Origin: Acidimicrobiaceae bacterium
GTDB lineage: Bacteria > Actinomycetota > Acidimicrobiia > Acidimicrobiales > RAAP-2
NCBI GenBank assembly: GCA_003133685.1
Contig: PKYQ01000008.1
Location: 1-42,506, forward strand
DNA: 42,506 nucleotides
Direction: 5' to 3'
Of the stretch, positions 17,589-24,803 are shown in pieces (the stretch's first letter is position 1; each line of letters starts with the position of its first letter). A program made the translations under genes and the position numbers. The notes below the pieces were generated by a model. The model saw only the letters and a program-made list of their open reading frames with translations. It ran no database searches and was not told the DNA's origin.

Positions 17589-17695
17589 CGTTCCACGGTA
17601 GTCAGACGCTGTCACACGCCAACTCGGGGCAATCGGGTGGTCCTTGGTCGCTGGTGGGGTTGAGTAATGTCATAACAGTCTCACCAGGGGGGAAA

Positions 17696-18646
17696 GTGCT
17701 CAGATATTTGACGAAACGACTGATGCTGCTGGTCGGCATTGTCTTCGTCATTTCGGTGGGAAGTTTCTACCTGATCCACCTACTGCCGGGTAATCCGGCC
17801 ACCGTCATCCTCGGTTTTGGTGCCACGCCCGAGGCCAAGGCCATCCTCTACAAGCAACTCGGCCTCAGTAAACCGATCTACTTGCAGTACTTCGTGTGGC
17901 TGGGAAACATCCTCCACGGCAATCTCGGGATCTCTTTCATCTCCCAGACGACCGTCTCCTCGGTGATCCGCTCGGCGCTGCCCATTGACGGCGAAATCAT
18001 CATCATCAGTCAGATCCTGGCCTTCGCCGCCGCGATCCCGACTGCGATGCGTTCGGCGCGTAAGCCCGACGGCATCGTCGACCGAGTTCTTGGCGCCACC
18101 AGCTTCACCCTGCTTTCGATTCCTCCCTACATCTTGATCGTGGTCCTGGTCCTCTTCATCTCCATCAAGTTGGGCGTCTCGGCGACCGGACCATCGGCCT
18201 ACGTGTCGTTCGGGACTGACTGGATCACCAACCTCGAGAGTCTCTCGTTACCGGCCTTCACGCTCGCCACGGGCAGCTTCGTCGTCTATTACCGGGTCTT
18301 GCGCAGCGACCTCATCGCGACCCTGCAAGAAGAGTTCATCACTATGGCGCGCTCCAAGGGACTGAGCCAGCGTCGCATCATGTGGCGCCACGCTTTTCGC
18401 CCGTCATCGGTCGCACTGCTCGGCGCGGCCAGCGTCAATATCGGTGGACTGTTAGCGGCCGGATTCATAGTGCAGTATTTATTGCAGATACCGGGCCTGG
18501 GCTACACACTGATCTTGGCCATCAATTCGAGTGACTTCCTGGTGGTGCAGGGAATAGTCCTCACCGTGTCAGTCTTAGTGGTGGCCGTCAACTTCTTCTT
18601 CGACTTCATAATCAATATTGTCGACCCGAGGATCAGCCGTGAGTAA
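17696..18646 (+). CDS. ABC importer permease, OppB/DppB type
   Basis: The product has 316 residues. An N-terminal helix follows LRYLTKRLMLLVG, and about six hydrophobic segments are seen. The cytoplasmic EAA-type loop (MARSKGLSQRRIMWRHAFR, near 215-235) docks to the ATPases. The LIHLLPGNPATV segment after the first helix is typical of OppB/DppB. GTG at 17696 was chosen because AGGGGGG lies just upstream; an ATG-less extension to 17654 has no such site. It starts a four-gene operon with tight overlaps. The substrate may be peptides or nickel; the sequence alone does not say. Confidence 0.88.
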   Translation: MLRYLTKRLMLLVGIVFVISVGSFYLIHLLPGNPATVILGFGATPEAKAILYKQLGLSKPIYLQYFVWLGNILHGNLGISFISQTTVSSVIRSALPIDGEIIIISQILAFAAAIPTAMRSARKPDGIVDRVLGATSFTLLSIPPYILIVVLVLFISIKLGVSATGPSAYVSFGTDWITNLESLSLPAFTLATGSFVVYYRVLRSDLIATLQEEFITMARSKGLSQRRIMWRHAFRPSSVALLGAASVNIGGLLAAGFIVQYLLQIPGLGYTLILAINSSDFLVVQGIVLTVSVLVVAVNFFFDFIINIVDPRISRE

Positions 18647-19511
18647 TTTCAGCCTCGAAGACGCGGCCTTGATGGTCGAGAGGCCGGAAAAGAGCGAGCC
18701 ACTGGGACTGTTCTTCTGGATCTGCGTCTTCTGGGTCGGCCTCAACATATTCGGTGCCATCTTCGCCAATGTCTTGCCGCTTCAAAATCCCCTTTTCGGG
18801 AATTACAACGCGGTGAACGTCGGACCGAGTCTCCATCACCTCTTCGGCACCGACGACCTCGGGCGCGACATCCTCTCGCGCGTCGTTTATGGTTCCCGGG
18901 TCTCGATCACCGTCGGTCTTGGCGCAATCTTGATCGGCTACGGCATCGGGGCACCCTTGGGGATGCTGGCCGCGTACCGACGCGGACGTTTCGACGCGAT
19001 TCTCACCACCATCATGTACCTCCTGTTGGCCTTCCCGGCGATCATCGCGACGATCGCCGTGCTCTCCTTCTGGACGCCGCGCTCATTGTTCAAGATCATC
19101 GTGGTGATCGGCATCGCGTCAGTCCCTTTGGTGTACCGCGTCATTCGGACCGCAACCCTGAGTGTGGCGACCAAGGATTACGTCATCGCGGCCAAGGTGC
19201 AGGGCGCCACCGACCGACGAATTCTGTTGAAGGAGCTTTTGCCGAACATTGCCCCAATCGCGCTTTCGTTCTTCTTGATCGGAGTCGCGACGATCATCAT
19301 CCTTGAAGGAGCGTTGGCGTTCCTGGGCCTCTCAGTCAATCCCCCGACGCCGAGTTGGGGCAACATGATCAACGAGGCGCGCACCGTGCTCTCACAGAAC
19401 GTGTGGCTCGCCTTCTTCCCGTCATTGGCGCTCTGTCTCTTCCTCATCGCCCTGAACTTCATCGGCGACCGCATTCGCTCACACTTTGACGTGACGGAGG
19501 TCAAGCTATGA
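18639..19511 (+). CDS. ABC importer permease, OppC/DppC type
   Basis: The product has 290 residues and the OppC/DppC layout. A first helix lies near 26-46, then the GTDDLGRDILSRVVYGSRVS motif characteristic of this subunit, five more hydrophobic segments, and the EAA loop AAKVQGATDRRILLKELLPN. It pairs with the preceding permease to form the membrane channel. The GTG start at 18639 overlaps the preceding stop (GTGAGTAA) and has GAGG about 7 nt upstream. Its own stop overlaps the next ATG (ATGA at 19508). Confidence 0.9.
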   Translation: MSNFSLEDAALMVERPEKSEPLGLFFWICVFWVGLNIFGAIFANVLPLQNPLFGNYNAVNVGPSLHHLFGTDDLGRDILSRVVYGSRVSITVGLGAILIGYGIGAPLGMLAAYRRGRFDAILTTIMYLLLAFPAIIATIAVLSFWTPRSLFKIIVVIGIASVPLVYRVIRTATLSVATKDYVIAAKVQGATDRRILLKELLPNIAPIALSFFLIGVATIIILEGALAFLGLSVNPPTPSWGNMINEARTVLSQNVWLAFFPSLALCLFLIALNFIGDRIRSHFDVTEVKL

Positions 19512-20509
19512 GCGACGACAAGCTCTTAGTCGTGAAGGACCTGACGACGACCTTCGCCACGGCCGGGGGCGACCTCACCGCCGTGGCGAAGGTCTCTTTT
19601 GACCTCGAACGAAACGAAACACTCGGCATCGTCGGCGAATCGGGATCGGGCAAGACGGTGCTCTCGCGCACGATTATGGGACTGCAGCCGCGCGTCAACA
19701 CGACCGTCACCGGCTCGTCGATCATCGACGGCTTCGAGGTAGTCGGCGCAAGTGAGAACGACAAACGCACGATCTGGGGCACCGAAGTGGCCATGGTCTT
19801 CCAGGACCCCATGACCTCGCTCAATCCGGTCATGCGCATCGGCAAGCAGATCGACGAGGCACTGCGTGTTCGCCTCGGCATGAACCGCAAAGACGCCAAA
19901 GCCCGCGCCATAGAGTTACTGGAACTAGTGGGCATTCCCTCACCCGCGCAGCGCTACAACGCTTATCCCGGCCAACTCTCCGGCGGCATGCGCCAGCGCG
20001 TCGTCATCGCGATCGCCCTGGCCTGTTCGCCGAAGTTGTTGATGGCCGATGAGCCGACCACGGGACTCGACGTCACGATTCAAGCCCAGATCCTGAACCT
20101 GCTCGACGAATTGAAGGAACGGCTGAAGATGTCGGTCATCCTGGTGACCCACGACCTTGGCGTCGTGGCGACGAGAACATCGCGCATCGTCGTGATGTAC
20201 GCCGGTCGGATCGTCGAGACCGGCACGACGCGCGACGTCTTCTACCATCACCGCATGCCCTACACGCGAGCCCTGCTCGAGAGCTCGCCCAAGGTCTCCA
20301 ACAAGAGCCACACCCGCTTGGTGACGATCCCCGGGCGCCCGCCGAACCTCTTGGATCTCTCGCCCGGGTGCAGCTTCGCGCCGCGCTGTAAGTACGCGAC
20401 CGGTCAGTGCCACAGCGAGCGACCCGAGCTCCGGCCGTCGATCGAGCCCGGTCACGCCTTCGCCTGTTGGAACCCCCTGCCCGTCAACGCCGAAGCGACA
20501 CTGCCGTGA
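19508..20509 (+). CDS. ABC importer ATPase, OppD/DppD type
   Basis: The product has 333 residues. Walker A GESGSGKT (43-50 region), signature LSGGMRQR, Walker [13 protein letters not shown] and the switch His in VTHDLG are all present. The C-terminal oligopeptide-transporter extension carries a Cys cluster ([14 protein letters not shown]), which in related Dpp ATPases holds an iron-sulfur cluster. It energises transport with the next subunit. It is translationally coupled on both sides (ATGA upstream, GTGA downstream). Confidence 0.92.
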   Translation: MSDDKLLVVKDLTTTFATAGGDLTAVAKVSFDLERNETLGIVGESGSGKTVLSRTIMGLQPRVNTTVTGSSIIDGFEVVGASENDKRTIWGTEVAMVFQDPMTSLNPVMRIGKQIDEALRVRLGMNRKDAKARAIELLELVGIPSPAQRYNAYPGQLSGGMRQRVVIAIALACSPKLLMADEPTTGLDVTIQAQILNLLDELKERLKMSVILVTHDLGVVATRTSRIVVMYAGRIVETGTTRDVFYHHRMPYTRALLESSPKVSNKSHTRLVTIPGRPPNLLDLSPGCSFAPRCKYATGQCHSERPELRPSIEPGHAFACWNPLPVNAEATLP

Positions 20510-21507
20510 CCGATCAGCGCACGCCACTGCTCAGCGTCACCGATCTCGAGGTGACGTTCTACGTGCACGGCCACGCCGTCAGCGCGGTCGCCGGGGTGAG
20601 CTTCGAGATCTACGAGGGTGAGACCCTCGGCCTCGTCGGCGAGTCCGGCTGCGGCAAGTCGACGACCGGCAAGGCGCTGATGCGCATCGTCGAACCCTCC
20701 AAGGGAACCGTCGAACTCGAGGGCGTGGACATCACGAAGGAGTCGGGCAAGGCTCTTCGCCGCGCGCGCACGCGCATGCAAATGATCTTCCAGGACCCGA
20801 TCAGTTCGCTCAACCCTCGCCGACGCGTCAAGGACATCGTCGCCGAACCGTTGGACTGCTGGAAGACCGTGATCGGCGTCGAGCGCGACACGCTGATCAG
20901 TGATCTCTTGAGCAAGGTCGGAATCGACCCCTCGCTCTACGGCAACCGCTACGCCCGTCAGTTCTCCGGTGGCCAGTGCCAGCGGATTTCGATCGCGCGT
21001 TCACTCGCGATGCGTCCCAAACTCCTCATCTGCGACGAGATGGTCTCGGCCCTCGACGTCTCGATCCAGGCCCAGATCCTGAACCTGCTCGAGGATTTGA
21101 AGGCCGAATACGGTCTCACCCTGCTCTTCATCGCCCACGACTTGGCGGTCGTGAAGAACGTCAGTGACCGCGTCGCGGTCATGTACCTCGGCAAGATCTG
21201 TGAGATCGGACCGGCCGACACGCTCTATGAGTCACCGGCCCATCCGTACACCGAATTCTTGCTCGGCGCCGCACTGGAAGCCGACCCCGACTCGCCGATG
21301 CACTCTCAGGTCCTCGAGGGCGAGCCCCCGAGCCCGATGAACCCACCGAGCGGTTGTCGTTTCCGCACGAGGTGCCCGAACGCGACCCAGAAGTGCGCCG
21401 ACGAAGAACCGCTACCCCAAGAGGTCGCGCCCAAGCACATGGTCTCGTGTCACTACCCGTTGACGATTCACCATAAGTCCACGACGCCCACCGTGTTGGA
21501 GGGCTAG
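20506..21507 (+). CDS. ABC importer ATPase, OppF/DppF type
   Basis: The product has 333 residues from GTG at 20506, which overlaps the preceding stop. A longer frame exists only inside the upstream gene. It has Walker A GESGCGKS, signature FSGGQCQRISIARSLA, Walker B LLICDEMVSALD, switch IAHDLAV and a C-terminal Cys set (CRFRTRCPNATQKC). Together with the preceding ATPase it forms the nucleotide-binding heterodimer. The operon ends here. It converges on rpsA, whose stop is only 4 nt away, with no obvious terminator between them. Confidence 0.92.
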   Translation: MTDQRTPLLSVTDLEVTFYVHGHAVSAVAGVSFEIYEGETLGLVGESGCGKSTTGKALMRIVEPSKGTVELEGVDITKESGKALRRARTRMQMIFQDPISSLNPRRRVKDIVAEPLDCWKTVIGVERDTLISDLLSKVGIDPSLYGNRYARQFSGGQCQRISIARSLAMRPKLLICDEMVSALDVSIQAQILNLLEDLKAEYGLTLLFIAHDLAVVKNVSDRVAVMYLGKICEIGPADTLYESPAHPYTEFLLGAALEADPDSPMHSQVLEGEPPSPMNPPSGCRFRTRCPNATQKCADEEPLPQEVAPKHMVSCHYPLTIHHKSTTPTVLEG

Positions 21508-21511
21508 GGGA

Positions 21512-22927
21512 CTATTCGTCCGCTGGTGTCTCGGCGTCCTCGGCTGGTGTCTCGGCGTCCTCGGCCGCGTTCACGGTGTCGATGATCTCGATCTCTGACG
21601 TGGGGGCGTCTTCGCCCTCGCTCGACTTCGGCGCGACTTCGACGGCGTACTCGGCCCAGGCCGCCTGCGCCTCGGTCTCAGGCGTGAACTCGCCGTACTC
21701 GATGGCGCCGATGTAGTTACCCTCGTTGTCGTAGGCGTGAGAGCCGAAGGCCTCACGGTACTCCTCGGAGACCTCGCCACCTTCGGCGGCCTGCTTGATC
21801 GAGAGGCTGATGCGACGACGCGCGGTGTCCAGTTCGATGATCTTGACCCACAGTTCCTCACCGGCGGTGACGACCTGGTCGGGAGATTCGACGTGGTGCG
21901 CGGCCATCTCTGAGATGTGGACGAGTCCCTCGATCCCCTCGCCCACTTGGACGAAGGCGCCGAAGGGCACGAGCTTGGTGACGCGCCCGTAGACCAGCTG
22001 GTCGACCGAGTGGCTGTCGGCGAAGACCTGCCACGGGTCGGACTGCGTGGCCTTCAGCGAGAGCGAGATGCGCTCCTTGGAGAAGTCGACGTCGAGAACT
22101 TCCACGTCCACCTCGTCACCGACGGCGACGACCTGGCTCGGGTGATCGATGTGCTTCCAACTGAGCTCGGAGACGTGAATGAGTCCGTCCATACCGCCCA
22201 GGTCCACGAAGGCGCCGAAGTTGACGACCGAGGAGATGACGCCGTGGCGGCGCTCGCCCGGCTTGAGGTTCGACAGGAAGTCACCGCGCTGTTCCTTCTG
22301 GGTCTCTTCGAGCCAGGCGCGGCGCGAGAGCACGACGTTATTGCGGTTGCGGTCGAGTTCGATGATCTTGGCCTCGACGGTCTTGCCGATGTAGGGCTGG
22401 AGTTCGCGTACGCGACGCAGTTCGACGAGGGACGCGGGCAAGAAGCCCCGAAGACCGATGTCGACGATGAGACCGCCCTTCACGACCTCGATGACGACGC
22501 CCTTGACGACCTCGTCGCGGTTCTTCAGCTCTTCGATGTTGCTCCACGCCTTTTCGTACTGGGCGCGCTTCTTGGAGAGGACCAGTCGTCCCTCCTTGTC
22601 CTCTTTTTGCAGGACCAGGCATTCGATCCGGTCGCCAATGGAGACGATTTCAGAGGGATCGACGTCGTTGCGAATGGAGAGCTCACGCGCCGGGATGACG
22701 CCCTCGGACTTAAAGCCGATGTCGAGCAGGACTTCGTCGTGGTCAATCTTGACCACGGTGCCGGTGACCAGGTCACCGTCTTCGAACTCGAGGACGCTGT
22801 CCCCGACGAGCGTGGCGAGGTCGGTGCCTACCATGTTGTCTTCGGTGATGACGCGCGGAACGTAATTTCCGTCTTCGTCAAAGGTTCCCATCTGCTGGGA
22901 GGAGAGGAGGCTGGTGCCGTCCGACAT
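21512..22927 (-). CDS. rpsA: 30S ribosomal protein S1
   Basis: The product has 471 residues with four S1 RNA-binding domains in order. These begin near GDLVTGTVVKIDHDEVLLDI, GVVIEVVKGGLIVDIG, HGVISSVVNFGAFVDLGG and YGRVTKLVPFGAFVQVGE. The acidic tail ends in a duplicated AEDAETP. S1 helps mRNAs dock on the 30S subunit; four-domain forms are usual in actinobacteria. The ATG at 22927 has a modest AAGAAG site 7 nt upstream. It normally follows polA; here a TnpB element lies between them and the importer operon separates it from coaE. Confidence 0.95.
   Translation of the reverse strand: MSDGTSLLSSQQMGTFDEDGNYVPRVITEDNMVGTDLATLVGDSVLEFEDGDLVTGTVVKIDHDEVLLDIGFKSEGVIPARELSIRNDVDPSEIVSIGDRIECLVLQKEDKEGRLVLSKKRAQYEKAWSNIEELKNRDEVVKGVVIEVVKGGLIVDIGLRGFLPASLVELRRVRELQPYIGKTVEAKIIELDRNRNNVVLSRRAWLEETQKEQRGDFLSNLKPGERRHGVISSVVNFGAFVDLGGMDGLIHVSELSWKHIDHPSQVVAVGDEVDVEVLDVDFSKERISLSLKATQSDPWQVFADSHSVDQLVYGRVTKLVPFGAFVQVGEGIEGLVHISEMAAHHVESPDQVVTAGEELWVKIIELDTARRRISLSIKQAAEGGEVSEEYREAFGSHAYDNEGNYIGAIEYGEFTPETEAQAAWAEYAVEVAPKSSEGEDAPTSEIEIIDTVNAAEDAETPAEDAETPADE
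21522..21563 (-). repeat. 21-bp tandem duplication in the rpsA tail
   Basis: Two identical 21-bp units (21522-21542, 21543-21563) encode the repeated AEDAETP of the S1 acidic tail. It is a recent in-frame duplication, since the copies are identical at every base. Confidence 0.85.
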
Positions 22928-23210
22928 ACGTACTTCTTTCACAGACCACACCGGGGTCAGCTAGGCAATAGGGATTGGGTCGCCGGTGCAAACCCAAGAG
23001 TCAATGCTACAGCGTGTGTCCTTAGGGACACACCGGAGGACCTTGACCCTTGAACCAAATGGCTCAGAGGTGCTTGTTCACCGTCCGAATTCTGGCCATT
23101 GTTTCACCAGGTTCTCGGTTCCGGCCCAATACCCTCATCCCTATGTCGGGATGTTTGTGCGGGTGACGATCGGCGCTTCCCACGTGCTTCGCGGTGCAGA
23201 TCCGCAGGGA
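22928..23210. other. rpsA leader region and right part of TnpB element
   Basis: No protein gene is supported. The part next to rpsA (22928 to about 23010) is its leader and perhaps promoter; a TTGACT is seen on the minus strand at 22999-23004 but without a good -10. A strong hairpin stands at 23014-23033. The rest, up to the tnpB stop at 23211, is where a TnpB guide (omega) RNA would be expected on the minus strand. Confidence 0.4.
23014..23033. repeat. Perfect 8-bp hairpin at the probable right end of the TnpB element
   Basis: GTGTGTCC-TTAG-GGACACAC is a perfect stem with a 4-nt loop. Its arm and following bases (GACACACCGG, 23027-23036) recur at 24628-24637 beyond the tnpB start, next to a shorter GTGTG/CACAC structure. 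Subterminal hairpins at both ends are a feature of IS200/IS605 elements. A terminator role is less likely because no T-run follows on either strand. Confidence 0.55.
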
Positions 23211-24632
23211 TCAGGTTTCGAAAGAAGAGAAACACGCGAAATTTTTGACGGTCGGGACGTCCGCAACCTCCTTCCAGCGGGCCAAATTGATAGCCGCGTT
23301 GAGATCCCGATCAATAGTCAATCCACACGTCAAGCAACAATATGAACGAATCGACAAATTCAATTCACTCTTAACTACGCCACAACCCGAACAGGTCTTA
23401 GATGACGGGAAGTACCGGTCCACGACCCGCACTTCAACGCCATGCCATTTTGCCTTGTAGGTAATCTGGCGCGAAAGTTCTCCCATCGCTGCGTCAGAGA
23501 CGGCGAGGGAGAGGCGTCTGTTCTTCATCATGCCTGAGACGTTGAGATCCTCAATCACCAGTATCTGATACTGGGTAACGAGAGAATTGGACACTTGGTG
23601 AACTAGATGGCTCCGTTTGTTTGCGATCTTGCGATGGATCTTGGCAAGTCGGATCCGTGCTTGTTGGCGACCATGGGACCCTGGTGTGGTTCTGGCCAGC
23701 GCCCGGCAGGCGGCCTTGAGCTTTCGTTGTGATTCTCTTAATATTTTCACCCCCTCAAAAGTTTCTAAGGATGCGCCATTAGCGTCCGCTGCGACGCAGA
23801 GAGATGCAATTCCTCGGTCGACCCCGACGGGCACAAGGTGGCGTGTGGAGCGACTGCGAACGGCTTGGTGAAACTCTGACGCGACACCGTTTAAAGAGAC
23901 AGTCCAGCGACCTGCCCGTTGCTTGAGAGTCGCCGAATATACATGAAAGCGACCCGCTTCCATCATCCGGCGAACCTTTCGCGTCGGGCCACAAATCTTT
24001 ACCGGACCGAGCTTAGGTAGACGCAGGTGCGAGGGATCGCAAAATCGGATCGACTGGCTCGAAGACGAATGAGCCGGTGATAAGCGATTGCGCAGCCGGA
24101 AAGTTGGCGTGACCTTCCCTTTGGATTGGAAGTGAGGGAATCCGACAGTTGGACCGTCTCGCTTGCCATTCCTAGATGACGCAAAATTCTCGAGTGCGCG
24201 CGCCGCGTCCACGCTGGCGGATTCAAAAACATCGTAGGGCAACTCGTGCCGCCACGAGAGGCCGCGGCTACCGTCTTCGTTAAGAAGGGAGTCATCAGAT
24301 TCCCCGTTTTTCCAGGCGTTGAACTCCTTGATGAACGAGAACGCCGACCACGAAAGTGTTTGCGTAATTGTTTCGTCGGGAATTTTGAGATCATCTGCTG
24401 TTCTACGTTCGGAAGACCTCGAATCCAAATTCGCTTTGACTCGTGCCAAGTGGTGGTTCATTGTGAAACGGCGAGCTCCGGCGCATTTATCAAACTCAAC
24501 TTTCTGCTTGAAGTTCGGGTTAAGAGCGAATTGAAATGTGACAATCCGAGACAACACCTCACCCGTGTTTGATATGGGCGCAGGTTTCTCGGTCGTGCTC
24601 ACGAGAGTTACTTTTGTCCATGAGTGTGACAC
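23211..24632 (-). CDS. tnpB: RNA-guided endonuclease TnpB family protein
   Basis: The longest frame has 473 residues from a GTG at 24632. A start at GTG 24557 (VLSRIVTFQFALNPN) would give about 448 and better matches the family N-terminus. The RuvC-like nuclease is complete: Asp272 in VGVDRGIASL, Glu361 in LVIEDLNVSGM, and Asp443 in DRDLNAAINL. The zinc ribbon is Cys414/417 (CSGCG) and Cys433/436 (CLTCG). TnpB proteins use an RNA transcribed from the element's right end to cut DNA next to a short motif, which favours retention of the element. About 30 residues follow the last motif. There are no internal stops, so it may be active. Confidence 0.88.
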   Translation of the reverse strand: MSHSWTKVTLVSTTEKPAPISNTGEVLSRIVTFQFALNPNFKQKVEFDKCAGARRFTMNHHLARVKANLDSRSSERRTADDLKIPDETITQTLSWSAFSFIKEFNAWKNGESDDSLLNEDGSRGLSWRHELPYDVFESASVDAARALENFASSRNGKRDGPTVGFPHFQSKGKVTPTFRLRNRLSPAHSSSSQSIRFCDPSHLRLPKLGPVKICGPTRKVRRMMEAGRFHVYSATLKQRAGRWTVSLNGVASEFHQAVRSRSTRHLVPVGVDRGIASLCVAADANGASLETFEGVKILRESQRKLKAACRALARTTPGSHGRQQARIRLAKIHRKIANKRSHLVHQVSNSLVTQYQILVIEDLNVSGMMKNRRLSLAVSDAAMGELSRQITYKAKWHGVEVRVVDRYFPSSKTCSGCGVVKSELNLSIRSYCCLTCGLTIDRDLNAAINLARWKEVADVPTVKNFACFSSFET

Positions 24633-24803
24633 ACCGGCAGATAATCATTGACTCTCTCATGTCACATGGCAGGTCGAATTGAGGCATCGAATCTATTGGG
24701 AGTCATGTTCAACGCTTTTGCCGTAAACGATGGACATGCGCAATGGACGGACTGAAGTCGGTTAGTAACGGCCAAACTGAAGGCTTAAACATCAACAGAT
24801 TTC
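24633..24803. other. Gap between polA stop and TnpB element
   Basis: These 171 bp of relatively AT-rich sequence have no supported gene, hairpin terminator or promoter. They probably include the left end of the TnpB element and the former polA-rpsA spacer. Confidence 0.4.

Larger units (their letters stand above)
23014..24637 (-). mobile_element. Solitary TnpB-encoding element (IS200/IS605 or IS607 type)
   Basis: A single tnpB without tnpA is flanked by related hairpin/GACACACCGG sequences at 23014-23036 and 24628-24637. The segment is visibly richer in A/T than its neighbours, suggesting transfer. It splits the normally adjacent polA and rpsA. Boundaries are approximate, as these elements make no target duplication. 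Mobilisation would need a TnpA supplied from elsewhere. Confidence 0.6.
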
